Shown: positions 55,306 to 64,000 of the stretch, one piece after another | Position numbering within the stretch: the stretch's first letter is position 1 | Layout: every line of letters begins with the position of its first letter | Made by a program: the position numbers and the translations under genes | Notes under the pieces: model-generated | The model's input: the letters and a program-made list of their open reading frames with translations, nothing else | Told to the model about the DNA's origin: nothing | Databases searched by the model: none | Assembly (NCBI RefSeq): GCF_009766085.1 | Contig: NZ_LMUF01000038.1 | Location: 1 to 64,000, forward strand | Length of the DNA: 64,000 bases | Reading direction: 5' to 3' | Origin: Burkholderia sp. S171 | GTDB taxonomy: Bacteria > Pseudomonadota > Gammaproteobacteria > Burkholderiales > Burkholderiaceae

Positions 55306-56994
55306 ATGAACACAATACCGACGTTGTCGTTTGACGAGATCAATGGTCTCGCCCATTCCGTCTCTTCCGACCTCCGTCATCTGTTCGACCAGGCGGCGCA
55401 GGCCGTGACAAGCGTGTGCGCCGCAGATGGAAGACTAGACCCGGCACGACTCGATGCGCATCAATACGTCTGTTATGAACTCGCGCTAGCCGCCGCCGAA
55501 TTATTGGCTGCCGAGAATGCGCTGTTGGACGTGGCCAATTGTTCGCCGCTCGATCGCGCGCTGGCATTTGCTTTCTTATCGGATACGGCTAGTGTGGTGC
55601 TGCAAAAACTCGAGGTGATCTTTTTTGAGCTCGACGTCAACAGCGCTGCGCTACAGGCGCTGGCGGCAAATGCGACGCTCGCGTCGCTGCGGCGCGCGTC
55701 GGCCAGCAATGCTGCATTGACGATGATCGGCCGAGCCGTTGCCGAAGCCGATGGCGACTGCGGCGCGGTTACGCTCGACGACTCGACTGAAATGGCGCAG
55801 GCCGCGTTTCGCCGGTTTGCGGCGGAGGTGGTTGCACCCCAGGCCGAGAAGATCCACAGGCACGACCTGACCGTACCCGAAGCACTGCTTCAACCACTGC
55901 GCGAAATGGGCGTCTTCGGCTTGTCAATACCAGAGACCTACGGCGGCAGCGCGCAAGGCGAGGGCGCGGGAGACGCGCTGATGATGATCGCTATAACAGA
56001 AGCGCTGTCCGCTGCATCGCTCGCGGCAGCAGGCAGTCTCATTACGCGGCCTGAAATCCTGGCGCGCGCGCTGTTGAGCGGAGGGACCGAACGCCAGAAA
56101 GCGCATTGGCTGCCGAAAATAGCAGTGGGCGAACCGCTGTGCGCGATAGCGATCACCGAGCCGGATTTCGGCTCGGACGTGGCTAGCCTGAGCCTGAGAG
56201 CCACGCCCACGAGCGGCGGCTGGCTGTTAAACGGTGCCAAGACGTGGTGCACGTTTGCCGGCAAGGCCGGGCTGCTGATGGTCGTGGCGCGCACGAGTGC
56301 CGAGCGCGCGGCGGCGCATCGCGGACTGAGCATCATGCTGGTGGAGAAGCCTTCGTCGGACGGACACGAATTCGACTTCGTCCAGGAGGGCGGCGGCCGG
56401 ATTCAGGGCCGCGCGATCCCGACTATTGGCTATCGCGGGATGCATTCGTTTGATCTCGCGTTCGAGGAGTTCTTCGTGCCCGACAGCCATGTGATTGGGG
56501 AGGAGGGCGGGGTAGGAAAGGGCTTCTATCTGACGATGGCCGGCATGGTCGGCGGTCGCATGCAGACCGCCGCGCGCGCAGTAGGCGTGATGCACGCGGC
56601 GTTGGGCGCAGCTGCGCGCTACGCCGGCGACCGCCGTGTATTCGGCCACGCGTTGATCGACTACCCGCTTACGCAGGTGAAAATCGCGCGCATGGCGGCG
56701 CGCTTTGCAGCGTGCCGGCGCCTGACTTATGCGGTCGGTCGGAGACTGGAGTCCGGAGCGGGTCGAATGGAGGCGAGTCTTGTGAAGCTGCTCACATGCC
56801 GCTCGGCCGAGATAGTGACGCGGGATGCAATGCAGATACACGGCGGGATGGGTTACGCAGAGGAAAGCGCGGTCAGCCGATATTTCGTCGATGCGCGGGT
56901 CCTGTCGATCTTCGAAGGAGCCGAGGAGACGCTGGCGCTGAAGGTTATCGCGAGAAACTTGCTGGAACAGAAACTTGGGCTGCTCCATGACTGA
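55306..56994 (+). CDS. Long acyl-CoA dehydrogenase, methylsuccinyl-CoA dehydrogenase-like
   Basis: 562 residues from the ATG at 55306 (55240 is an in-frame alternative). About 150 N-terminal helical residues precede a standard acyl-CoA dehydrogenase: FGLSIPETYGGSA, CAIAITEPDFGSDVAS, KTWCTFAGKAGLLMVVART, IPTIGYRGMHSFDL, QIHGGMGYAEESAVSRYFVDA. The N-terminal extension and these motifs fit methylsuccinyl-CoA dehydrogenase of the ethylmalonyl-CoA pathway, which makes 2-methylfumaryl-CoA. The next gene resembles the isomerase that uses that product, which strengthens the reading. The substrate assignment is an inference. Confidence 0.85.
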   Translation: MNTIPTLSFDEINGLAHSVSSDLRHLFDQAAQAVTSVCAADGRLDPARLDAHQYVCYELALAAAELLAAENALLDVANCSPLDRALAFAFLSDTASVVLQKLEVIFFELDVNSAALQALAANATLASLRRASASNAALTMIGRAVAEADGDCGAVTLDDSTEMAQAAFRRFAAEVVAPQAEKIHRHDLTVPEALLQPLREMGVFGLSIPETYGGSAQGEGAGDALMMIAITEALSAASLAAAGSLITRPEILARALLSGGTERQKAHWLPKIAVGEPLCAIAITEPDFGSDVASLSLRATPTSGGWLLNGAKTWCTFAGKAGLLMVVARTSAERAAAHRGLSIMLVEKPSSDGHEFDFVQEGGGRIQGRAIPTIGYRGMHSFDLAFEEFFVPDSHVIGEEGGVGKGFYLTMAGMVGGRMQTAARAVGVMHAALGAAARYAGDRRVFGHALIDYPLTQVKIARMAARFAACRRLTYAVGRRLESGAGRMEASLVKLLTCRSAEIVTRDAMQIHGGMGYAEESAVSRYFVDARVLSIFEGAEETLALKVIARNLLEQKLGLLHD

Positions 56995-58219
56995 GCGCAG
57001 GGGGATCCTGGCGGGCTTGCGCATGGTCGAGGCTTCCGCGTTTGTCGCAGCGCCTTTGGGCGGCATGACGCTCGCGCAGATGGGTGCCGATGTCATTCGC
57101 ATCGACCCGCTTGGAGGCGGCCTCGACTACCGGCGATGGCCGGTCACGGATGACAACGTAAGTCTCTTCTGGTGCGGGTTGAACAAGGGCAAGCGCTCAG
57201 TGACGATCGACTTGTCAGGACCTGAGGGGCGTGAACTGGCATCGGCGCTGATCGCGGCACCCGGTGACGCTGGGGGAATCTTGCTGACCAACTTTCCGCC
57301 ACGAGGTTGCTTCGACTACGACGCGTTGCGCGCGATGCGTCCCGATCTCATCCAGCTAACAATCTCCGGCGATCGCGAAGGGGGTTCCGCAGTCGACTAC
57401 ACGGTGAATCCACGCGTCGGCATGCCGTCTTTAACTGGGGATGCTAGTGCCGAGCGCGTCGTGAATCATGTGCTCCCCGCGTGGGATCTCGTTACCGGTC
57501 ACATGGCAGCGGTCGGCGTGCTCGCGGCCGAGCGGCATCGGCGAATGACAGGCGAAGGGCAACACATACGGCTTGCGCTGGAAGACATGGCGTTAGCTGT
57601 CATGGGGCATCTCGGTTTTATCGCCGAGGCGCAACTGGGCACCAAGCGCGCGCGCACCGGCAATGACCTCTATGGCGCGTTTGGCCGTGACTTCGTGTGC
57701 GCGGATGGAGTCCGCGTCATGGTCGTGGCGCTGACCGGAAAGCAGTGGAAAGCGCTCTGTCGCGCGACGGAGCTTCAGCCGGCTATCGCCCAACTGGCGG
57801 CGAACACGGGACTAGATCTCGACAGGGAAGGCAACCGCTTCATCGCCCGGGCGGCGATCGCCGGGTTGATCGAACCGTGGATATCCGCGCGTGCCTTTGC
57901 ATATGTTGCCGACACGTTCAAGGCCCACGGCGTCTGTTGGGGAAAGTACCAGACAGTGTCGCAACTGGTGCTTGACGACCCTGCTTGCTCAACCGCGAAC
58001 CCGCTTTTTTCACACGTCGATCAACCCGGTGTCGGACGCGTCCTCGCACCGGGGTCCCCGCTGAATTTTTCCGCGTTCGAGCGGTTGTCCGCAAGCGCGG
58101 CACCGCTTCTCGGCCAGCATACCGAGGAGGTGCTGGCGTCCGTGCTTGGTTTGAGCGGCGCGGCGCTTGGACGGTTGGTCGATAAAGGCGTGGTCGGTCG
58201 TCTGGTCGACGCCGCATAG
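56987..58219 (+). CDS. Class III CoA-transferase, 2-methylfumaryl-CoA isomerase-like
   Basis: 410 residues from the ATG at 56987, overlapping the previous stop by eight bases. The class III fold is shown by GMTLAQMGADVIRIDPLGGGLDYRRWP, NKGKRSVTIDLSGPEGRELA in part, and the catalytic Asp candidate Asp167 in LPAWDLVTGHMAA. The general pattern matches mesaconyl-CoA C1-C4 CoA transferase, an intramolecular CoA-moving enzyme, rather than formyl- or succinyl-CoA transferases. It is translationally coupled to a methylsuccinyl-CoA dehydrogenase-like gene. Confidence 0.85.
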   Translation: MTERRGILAGLRMVEASAFVAAPLGGMTLAQMGADVIRIDPLGGGLDYRRWPVTDDNVSLFWCGLNKGKRSVTIDLSGPEGRELASALIAAPGDAGGILLTNFPPRGCFDYDALRAMRPDLIQLTISGDREGGSAVDYTVNPRVGMPSLTGDASAERVVNHVLPAWDLVTGHMAAVGVLAAERHRRMTGEGQHIRLALEDMALAVMGHLGFIAEAQLGTKRARTGNDLYGAFGRDFVCADGVRVMVVALTGKQWKALCRATELQPAIAQLAANTGLDLDREGNRFIARAAIAGLIEPWISARAFAYVADTFKAHGVCWGKYQTVSQLVLDDPACSTANPLFSHVDQPGVGRVLAPGSPLNFSAFERLSASAAPLLGQHTEEVLASVLGLSGAALGRLVDKGVVGRLVDAA

Positions 58220-58227
58220 GGGATACG

Positions 58228-59469
58228 ATGCGCGATGACATGCTTCCAGACCTGACGCCGTATCTGCGCAGCGGAGACACCGTCCTGTGGGGGCAAGCCA
58301 CGGCCGAGCCGCTCACGCTAACACGCGCGCTGGTCGAGCAGCGGTATCGCATAGGGCGGCTGCGGCTCATCCTTGGCATTGGTCTCGGCCAGACGCTCAA
58401 GCCCGAACACGCGGACAGCTTCGACTTTGTCAGCTACTGTGGCACGGGCGCGAATCGCGCTCTTTCGCGCGCGGGATTGCTCGATATCCTGCCTTGTTCC
58501 TATTCGCAGCTGGCCCGCTGGCTGCGCGACGGCGCGCTGAAAATCGACGTGGTATTCGTGCAGGTGTCTCCACCCGACCACGAAGGGCGTCACAGCCTTG
58601 GCCTGGCGAACGACCTGCTGCCAGGCGCGCTGGACAGTGCGCGGGTCGTGATCGCGGAAATGAATCCGGACGTGCCCTGGACGTACGGCGCGCGGACGTT
58701 ACGCTCGGTGGATGTCGACCTGATGGTGCCGGCAAGGTCTGGCCCGCTGGAACATCGGCTGGATCGCCCGTCGGATACGGATATGAAGATCGCCGGTCAT
58801 GTCGCCTCTCTGATCGACGACGGCGCGACTTTGCAAGTGGGCCTGGGAAGCGTCCCGGACGCGGTCCTCGGCCTGCTGACAGCGCGGCGCGATCTGGGGA
58901 TACATTCGGGCGTTATTGGCGACGGTTTGGTGGATCTGGCGGAAAGTGGCGCGCTGACGAACGCCCGGAAGAGCATTGATCCCGGCAGCAGCGTTGCGGG
59001 CGTCCTGATGGGAAGCCAGCGTCTGTTCCGCTTCGCGCACTGCAACCGGGCCCTGCAATTGCGCGGCTCCGAGTACACACACGGCGCATCGGTACTGAGT
59101 CACATAGATCACTTTGTTGCGATCAATTCTGCGATAGAAGTGGACCTGACCGGCCAGGTCAATGCCGAAGTGGCCGGCGGTACCTATCTTGGCGCGGTAG
59201 GCGGCGCGCCGGACTTCTTGCGCGCCGCGCAGCTGAGTCGGGGTGGCTTGCCGGTCATCGCGTTGCCAGCCACGGCAGGCGAGCGCAGCCGCATTGTCGC
59301 GGCGTTGTCCGGCCCCACCACTACCCCACGGTGCGACGCGGGAGTCATGATAACCGAGCACGGCATTGCCGATCTACGGGGCCTGAGCCTCAAGGGCAGG
59401 GTCCGCCGAATGATAGACATTGCCGCGCCGGAACACAGGGAACGACTGGAACGCGAGGCATGTCTATGA
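58228..59469 (+). CDS. Acetyl-CoA hydrolase/transferase-family CoA-transferase
   Basis: 413 residues, class I CoA-transferase related to acetate, itaconate and 4-hydroxybutyrate CoA-transferases. Visible motifs are IDVVFVQVSPPDHEGRHSLG, ATLQVGLGSVPDAV, GVIGDGLVDLAESGALTN, the catalytic Glu in LTGQVNAEVAGG, and VMITEHGIADLRGLSLKGR near the end. It is eight bases after the isomerase-like gene and ends the plus-strand operon. It would activate an acid at the expense of acetyl- or succinyl-CoA. Confidence 0.92.
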   Translation: MRDDMLPDLTPYLRSGDTVLWGQATAEPLTLTRALVEQRYRIGRLRLILGIGLGQTLKPEHADSFDFVSYCGTGANRALSRAGLLDILPCSYSQLARWLRDGALKIDVVFVQVSPPDHEGRHSLGLANDLLPGALDSARVVIAEMNPDVPWTYGARTLRSVDVDLMVPARSGPLEHRLDRPSDTDMKIAGHVASLIDDGATLQVGLGSVPDAVLGLLTARRDLGIHSGVIGDGLVDLAESGALTNARKSIDPGSSVAGVLMGSQRLFRFAHCNRALQLRGSEYTHGASVLSHIDHFVAINSAIEVDLTGQVNAEVAGGTYLGAVGGAPDFLRAAQLSRGGLPVIALPATAGERSRIVAALSGPTTTPRCDAGVMITEHGIADLRGLSLKGRVRRMIDIAAPEHRERLEREACL

Positions 59470-60483
59470 ATTCCCCATCGATACGACGACCTTGCCGAAG
59501 AACATTCGCTGCTCGTAGAATCGTAGTGCATCGGCTGCGTGTTTGAACGGAAAAATGCGGTCAACTACCGGTCTGACGCGCGTGTATTCAAGCGCGCGGA
59601 TCAGGTCCTCGAGCGCCGCCCGGTTGCCCGCTGAGCTGCGACGAATTAATGCTGCACTCCGGAATAATTCCTGGAAATCCACCTCGGGGCTGGAGCCGTC
59701 GAGGAAGCCGATCAGCACAACCTCGCCACCGGCGGCCACCGCCCTGATCGATTGCGGAAGTGTTCCCGAACCGCCTACTTCCACAACACGGTCTACACCC
59801 CTTCCTTGCATGAGCTCGCGCGCCTTCTCGCCCCAACGGGGGTGGTCCAGGTAATTGATGACCTCGTCCGCGCCGAGTGTTAGTAGTTTTTCGGCCTTGC
59901 TGGCGCTGGATGTGGTGGCGATCACGCGCGCCCCCAACATCTTGGCGAACTGCACGGCAAAGATCGAAACGCCACCCGTTCCTTGCGTCAACACTGTGCA
60001 GCCGGCGCGAATCGGCGCACCGTCCGTCAGTGCGGACCATGCGGTGAGGGCGGCGCACGGAAGCGTCGAAGCCTCCTCGAACGAAAGATGAGATGGACAT
60101 GGGACCAGTGCTTCCTGATTTACGGTCTTGTATTCCACAAGCCAGCCGTCCCGAGCCGATCCATAGCTATCCTTCGATAAGGTCGAAGGAGGCGCTCCGG
60201 CGTACCAACGGGGATGAAACGAGTTGATGACTCGTGCCCCGACGCTGAACCGGTCGACGTCCGCGCCCACTGCGACGACCTCTCCTGCCGCGTCGCTGAC
60301 CGGAATCAATCCCGCGCGCTGCCCTCGAGGGTAGGAACCTTTGATCATCGCCAGATCACGGTAGTTCAACGATACCGCGCGCACGCGAATAAGTACCTCT
60401 GAGCGTTGCGGCTGTAGCATCGGTTCATCATGAAGCGTCAGATGCTCGATAGCGCCACCGTTGATAAAACGATACGCCTTCAT
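59464..60483 (-). CDS. Zinc-independent NAD(P)-dependent alcohol dehydrogenase
   Basis: 339 residues from the ATG at 60483 (MKAYRFINGGAIEHL); the open frame extends to 60567 without a ribosome site. MDR fold with SEVLIRVRAVSLNYRDLAMIKG, lacking the Cys/His zinc set, and the cofactor motif VLTQGTGGVSIFAVQFAK. The end is GKVVVSMGNS. Its 3' end overlaps the convergent CoA-transferase gene by six bases. It begins downstream of the thiolase-like gene on the same strand (13-bp gap), so they form the second operon of the island. Confidence 0.9.
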   Translation of the reverse strand: MKAYRFINGGAIEHLTLHDEPMLQPQRSEVLIRVRAVSLNYRDLAMIKGSYPRGQRAGLIPVSDAAGEVVAVGADVDRFSVGARVINSFHPRWYAGAPPSTLSKDSYGSARDGWLVEYKTVNQEALVPCPSHLSFEEASTLPCAALTAWSALTDGAPIRAGCTVLTQGTGGVSIFAVQFAKMLGARVIATTSSASKAEKLLTLGADEVINYLDHPRWGEKARELMQGRGVDRVVEVGGSGTLPQSIRAVAAGGEVVLIGFLDGSSPEVDFQELFRSAALIRRSSAGNRAALEDLIRALEYTRVRPVVDRIFPFKHAADALRFYEQRMFFGKVVVSMGNS

Positions 60484-60496
60484 GCTTGCTCCATGT

Positions 60497-61636
60497 TCAC
60501 GGCGTATCCGAAAAGATGATCGAACTGCACAGCGGCGATGCGCACATGTAGTGAACATTGTGGGCATTTTTAACTTGCCGCGCGCCAGCCGATTGCCTTA
60601 CCTGACGCACGCTTTCCGCTATCAAGCCCCACCCCTGCATGTAGCTTTCCGAAAGATGTCCGCCATTGGTATTGGCAGGGTAACGGCCGCCCAGCGCAAG
60701 ATGCCCTTCGGCCACCCAGGCGCCCGACTCACCCGGCTCGCAGTAGCCGAAACCTTCAAGCGAAAACAACACGGTAGGACTGAAGTTGTCATAGATCATC
60801 AGCGCGTCCATGTCGTCGCGCGAGAGACCTGCCATCGAATAGACCGACTCGCCCACCGCCTGCATCGGTGCCCGCCAATAATCTGCAGGAGGAAACCCGG
60901 ACCCGACCATTTTGGTTTGCGTACCAATCCCGCGCACATAGACCGGAGGATGCGGCTGATCTCCTGCGGTCTCTGCGTTAGAAAGAATGACTGCGACGCC
61001 ACCGTCGTTGATCAGGCAGTAATCGAACAAACGCAGCGGCTCTGCGATAAACCGCGAGTTCTGATGATCCGCCACGCTGATTGGCTTTTGCATGACCGCG
61101 TTCGGATTGAGCGATGCGTGTCGTCGGAATGTCACCGCAATGTTGGCCAGCGCAAGCGGGTCCGTTCCGTACTCATGCGCATGCTGGGCGAACATCATGG
61201 CGTGCACCGCGCCCGGCGAGGTCATCCCGTAGGCCCGCCAGATACCTGCATTACCGCTCCCGTAACCGTCGGCCTTACCGCCGTACTTCGCGCCGGCCGA
61301 GCGACCGTCGTTGCCGTACACGATAGCCACGGTGCGCGCCGCACCAGATGCTATTAGCGAGGCGCCGAGTTGCATTGCAACGCCGGTCATGCGTCCTTGT
61401 CCCTGCAAAGCAAATGCAAGGTTCGGGTCGACGCCGTAGCCTTCAGAGAACTGCTGATAGTCGGGAATACGGACAACAATCAGCGCATCGATATCACTCC
61501 GATCGATGCGCGCGTCGGAAAGCGCTTCTGTGAGCGCTTTCGTGCCAAGCGAATAAGCGTCCTCGTCGGGCAGCACGCCAAACCTCGTAGCGCCGATACC
61601 CGTCACTATCGCCTTGCTGCGCATTTTTTCAGCCAT
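60497..61636 (-). CDS. SCP2-thiolase-fold protein lacking the nucleophilic Cys, copy 2
   Basis: 379 residues from the ATG at 61636. Lipid-transfer/thiolase motifs are present (KAIVTGIGATRFGVL, DRSDIDALIVVRIPDY), but the nucleophile position is Met83 (GQGRMTGVAMQL) where copy 1 has Cys96. The C-terminus (MIYDNFSPTVLFSLEGFGYCE, NTNGGHLSESYMQGW) follows the Ltp2 pattern. It is probably a retro-aldolase or scaffold rather than a thiolase; the DUF35 protein at 46494 is the likely partner. It overlaps the ligase gene by eight bases. Confidence 0.87.
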   Translation of the reverse strand: MAEKMRSKAIVTGIGATRFGVLPDEDAYSLGTKALTEALSDARIDRSDIDALIVVRIPDYQQFSEGYGVDPNLAFALQGQGRMTGVAMQLGASLIASGAARTVAIVYGNDGRSAGAKYGGKADGYGSGNAGIWRAYGMTSPGAVHAMMFAQHAHEYGTDPLALANIAVTFRRHASLNPNAVMQKPISVADHQNSRFIAEPLRLFDYCLINDGGVAVILSNAETAGDQPHPPVYVRGIGTQTKMVGSGFPPADYWRAPMQAVGESVYSMAGLSRDDMDALMIYDNFSPTVLFSLEGFGYCEPGESGAWVAEGHLALGGRYPANTNGGHLSESYMQGWGLIAESVRQVRQSAGARQVKNAHNVHYMCASPLCSSIIFSDTP

Positions 61637-63257
61637 GCGGCACCTTGGCTTCAAGGGTGGCTGAGACACTACCCGCGAGGTTGCGGCGGTCCCAATGTGA
61701 CGGAGGCAGGCCAGCGTCCATGATGCGAAATTTCTCTATCTTGCCCGAGGCGGTCTTCGGCAGGCTAGCCTGGTACTCGATATAACGCGGCAGCATGAAC
61801 TTGGGCAGTCGCGAATCGAGCCACTCGGCCAGCCCGGCTTCGGCCAGCGTCGCCTGCTCCTGAATCACGACAACCAGTCTGATATCGTCTTCGCCGTCGC
61901 CCGCCGGGTGCGCGACGACCGCGCATTCGACTACTGCTGGATGCTGCATGACAATTCCTTCAAGTTCGTACGACGATACGTTCTCGCCGCGACAGCGAAT
62001 ACGCTCCTTCTTTCGGCCATCGAAATAAAAATAGCCTTCTTCATCCTGGCGCATGTAGTCACCGCTGTGAAACCACAGGTTGCGCATGGCACCCAGCGTT
62101 TCGGCGGGCTTGTTCAGGTAGCCCTTCATCATCAGCGAGGGCATTTTTGGACGCATGACCAGTTCGCCGATTTCGCCCGCCGGCACATCGCGGTCGAGTT
62201 CATCCACCACGCGCACTTCCCAGTCCGGCGCGGCCCGTCCCGATGAACCTTCGCGCCGCTCAGGATGTGGACTGTAGACGGTCAGGCCCAACTCAGTCAT
62301 CCCATGCGCCTCGACCAGACGAACCCCGAAACGCTCTTCAAACTCGCGGTCGTGATGAGCGTTGAACATGACGCGCAGACTATGCGCGCGGTCAAGGGGC
62401 GACGGTGGCAAGGCCTTGAGTGTCGGTGGAATGGTAAAGATAGTGACGCCAACCGTCGCGCGGGCCTCGGTTACTTCCTGCCAGAAGCGCGAGCCACTGA
62501 ACCGCGGCGCCAAATGCACATGTGCTCCGAGCAGCAGCGCCGGAATCGTGCCCATCGTGCGGGACATGCCATGAAAGAGCGGCAACGGCGCATAGATGAT
62601 GTCGTCGCGACCTATTCCGGCTGCGTCGATGCAGGTCAGTGACGTATGGACCGTTTGTGCGTAAGGAACAATGACACCCTTGGACGGACCCGTTGTGCCC
62701 GAGGTGTAGGGGATGATATGAACGTCGTCGAAATGCGCGGGGTCGCACACTATGCCGGTTGCTTGGCCTGCATCGACAAGTTCTGCATACGATGTGATGC
62801 ATTTTATGTCGAGGTCCGGATGGGAAACGGGGCCGCCACCGACCACAGCTAGAACGTCGACTTTAGCCATCGGTTCCGGTCCCAAGCCTATCAGGTTGGC
62901 AACTAGATCCGCGTCCGCAAGGATTGCCCGCGCGCCGTTGTCCCGCAGGATATAAGCGAGTGTGTCACCCTTTAGAGCCGTGTTGACCGGAACGATAATG
63001 GCGTTCAAAAACGTCAGCGCCCAGTAAGCGACCATGAATTCAGGGCGGTTGTTCATCAGAAGGACGACAGGATCCTGACGACCGATGCCCACTTTCTTCA
63101 GGCCCTTTGCGAGCGCCTGCGACTCGGCAAAGAATTCCGCGTAGGTCCACTGGCTTTGCTGGAAACTTAGGTACGGGCGTTCTGCGTCGATCTCGACGCG
63201 CTCGATAATCAACTGGCCGAAAACCCGCTTCTCCAGCGGGATGCTCAATGCGCTCAC
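61629..63257 (-). CDS. AMP-dependent acyl-CoA ligase
   Basis: 542 residues with a GTG start seven bases after AGGAG. It has the ANL superfamily motifs: P-loop YTSGTTGPSKGVI, AHGMTELG (A5), the hinge FYFDGRKKERIRCRGENVS in part, and the C-terminal catalytic Lys in KTASGKIEKF. It resembles the CaiC/long-chain acyl ligase branch and activates a carboxylic acid to its CoA ester at the cost of ATP. It is encoded upstream of the thiolase-fold gene in the minus-strand operon. Confidence 0.94.
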   Translation of the reverse strand: MSALSIPLEKRVFGQLIIERVEIDAERPYLSFQQSQWTYAEFFAESQALAKGLKKVGIGRQDPVVLLMNNRPEFMVAYWALTFLNAIIVPVNTALKGDTLAYILRDNGARAILADADLVANLIGLGPEPMAKVDVLAVVGGGPVSHPDLDIKCITSYAELVDAGQATGIVCDPAHFDDVHIIPYTSGTTGPSKGVIVPYAQTVHTSLTCIDAAGIGRDDIIYAPLPLFHGMSRTMGTIPALLLGAHVHLAPRFSGSRFWQEVTEARATVGVTIFTIPPTLKALPPSPLDRAHSLRVMFNAHHDREFEERFGVRLVEAHGMTELGLTVYSPHPERREGSSGRAAPDWEVRVVDELDRDVPAGEIGELVMRPKMPSLMMKGYLNKPAETLGAMRNLWFHSGDYMRQDEEGYFYFDGRKKERIRCRGENVSSYELEGIVMQHPAVVECAVVAHPAGDGEDDIRLVVVIQEQATLAEAGLAEWLDSRLPKFMLPRYIEYQASLPKTASGKIEKFRIMDAGLPPSHWDRRNLAGSVSATLEAKVPHG

Positions 63258-63281
63258 AATGTCTCCTTGTTTGGATATTAG

Positions 63282-64000
63282 CTAGTCGTGCTTTGGGATA
63301 AACCGATGTTCGGGAAGGCCTTGCGCGTCTACCTGGTAAGCGAGCAAAGCGCCGGCGGCGGCTTCATTGGCAAAGGCGGGCTTGTCCGGCGGGTAGCGCG
63401 AACTGGTGACGAACAGCGTTTTCAGATCCGGGCCTCCAAAGGTGCAATGGGTTGGATGAGAAACGGGAAGTTCCAGTACGTCTACCAGCCGTCCGTCGGG
63501 TGAATATCGGTCTATTCGGCCACCCCCCACGCGCGCGCTCCACAAACAGCCCTCGCCGTCGACGGTACAACCGTCTGGTCGCCCCGCGTCGCCATCCAGT
63601 CGCGCGAAGACGTGGCGTTTCCCGAGACGGTCGCCGCTCGTGGTGTCACCCGCGGACAGTTCGTATCGGTAAAGAGTCCGTTCGAAGGTGTCGGAGAAAT
63701 AGAGCGAGTCATTTTCGGGACTGAAGCACACGCCGTTGCCTAATATGGCGTGGGTTGGCGAGACGGCCGTGTTCAGCCTGGAATCAACACGAACGAGCGA
63801 GCCTATGTTGCTCTTGAGCGCCCGGTCCATTGTGCTGATCCAAATATGTCCGCGGTGATCGCATCGTCCGTCGTTGAAACGCTCGTTAGTGGAGGGCGGT
63901 AACACGAGCGGAAGGGCGGAGAGATCGCCGCTCGTCGTGTCCATGAAGGCGAGCGATCCGCGCATAGCGACAAGCAGGGACCCTGTTTCGTTGATGAAAA
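63282..64000 (-). CDS. SMP-30/gluconolactonase family protein, copy 2 (5' end outside window)
   Basis: The frame is open to the window edge, so the N-terminus is missing. About 239 residues are visible with the family motifs NERFNDGRCDHRGHIW, ILGNGVCFSPENDSLYFSD and GRPDGCTVDGEGCLWSARVGG. It likely hydrolyses a lactone. It is 24 bases upstream of the acyl-CoA ligase on the same strand and belongs to that operon, which continues beyond the window. Confidence 0.92.
   Translation of the reverse strand, partial: FINETGSLLVAMRGSLAFMDTTSGDLSALPLVLPPSTNERFNDGRCDHRGHIWISTMDRALKSNIGSLVRVDSRLNTAVSPTHAILGNGVCFSPENDSLYFSDTFERTLYRYELSAGDTTSGDRLGKRHVFARLDGDAGRPDGCTVDGEGCLWSARVGGGRIDRYSPDGRLVDVLELPVSHPTHCTFGGPDLKTLFVTSSRYPPDKPAFANEAAAGALLAYQVDAQGLPEHRFIPKHD

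Overview
The window looks like a piece of a Burkholderiaceae replicon (Paraburkholderia/Caballeronia type). The signs are GC-rich coding, a DUF4148 secreted protein, a Gram-negative type-4 porin, several LysR regulators, a serine/threonine kinase-ATPase-histidine kinase hybrid, and IS4, IS3, IS66 and IS5 family elements. I see no rRNA, tRNA or CRISPR array. Gene content is accessory: transport, small-molecule catabolism, redox stress and mobile DNA.

Layout. 1-862: truncated Tn5-like IS. 1047-2130: a frameshifted secreted protein and a DUF4148 protein. 2458-8384: FixJ-type response regulator and giant hybrid kinase. 9046-16614: small membrane protein, LysR, a serine-hydrolase fold with all catalytic motifs lost fused to DUF302, a Tat-exported DsrE-like protein, a quinone-oxidoreductase-type dehydrogenase and a PLP ammonia-lyase. 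17041-26377: a minus-strand operon (OsmC, acyl-CoA-dehydrogenase-like flavoenzyme, rubredoxin-reductase fusion, ABC importer, cyanase, frameshifted persulfide dioxygenase) with a -24/-12 promoter, a 30-bp perfect palindrome and a sigma-54 activator directly upstream. 26666-31637: two RclR-like AraC regulators around a secreted protein (paralogue of the one at 1047), an RclC/YkgB membrane protein and an EamA exporter. 32081-39646: LysE exporter, cupin, GMC oxidoreductase, peroxiredoxin, universal stress protein, alpha/beta hydrolase, LysR. 39657-45583: nested mobile DNA, with an intact IS66 element (8-bp target duplication) inside a decayed IS3-family element, and an IS903-group IS5 element (9-bp duplication) just upstream of an SDR gene. 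46494-64000: a large catabolic island.

How the genes may work together. The sigma-54 operon probably imports and breaks down cyanate or a compound that releases cyanate, with sulfur/persulfide handling as a side task; its substrate is an inference. The catabolic island has a porin and MFS carrier for uptake, an acyl-CoA ligase and CoA transferase for activation, two dehydrogenases, two thiolase-fold proteins with two DUF35 zinc-ribbon partners (one thiolase-fold protein lacks the nucleophilic Cys, as in Ltp2-type aldolases), two SMP-30 lactonases, and an adjacent pair resembling methylsuccinyl-CoA dehydrogenase and 2-methylfumaryl-CoA isomerase. This suggests degradation of a branched or cyclic acid through lactone and methylsuccinyl/mesaconyl-CoA-like intermediates.

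A bipartite DNA element occurs three times, at about 8728, 11674 and 30520, always in the same orientation and upstream of a plus-strand gene. It may define a small regulon.
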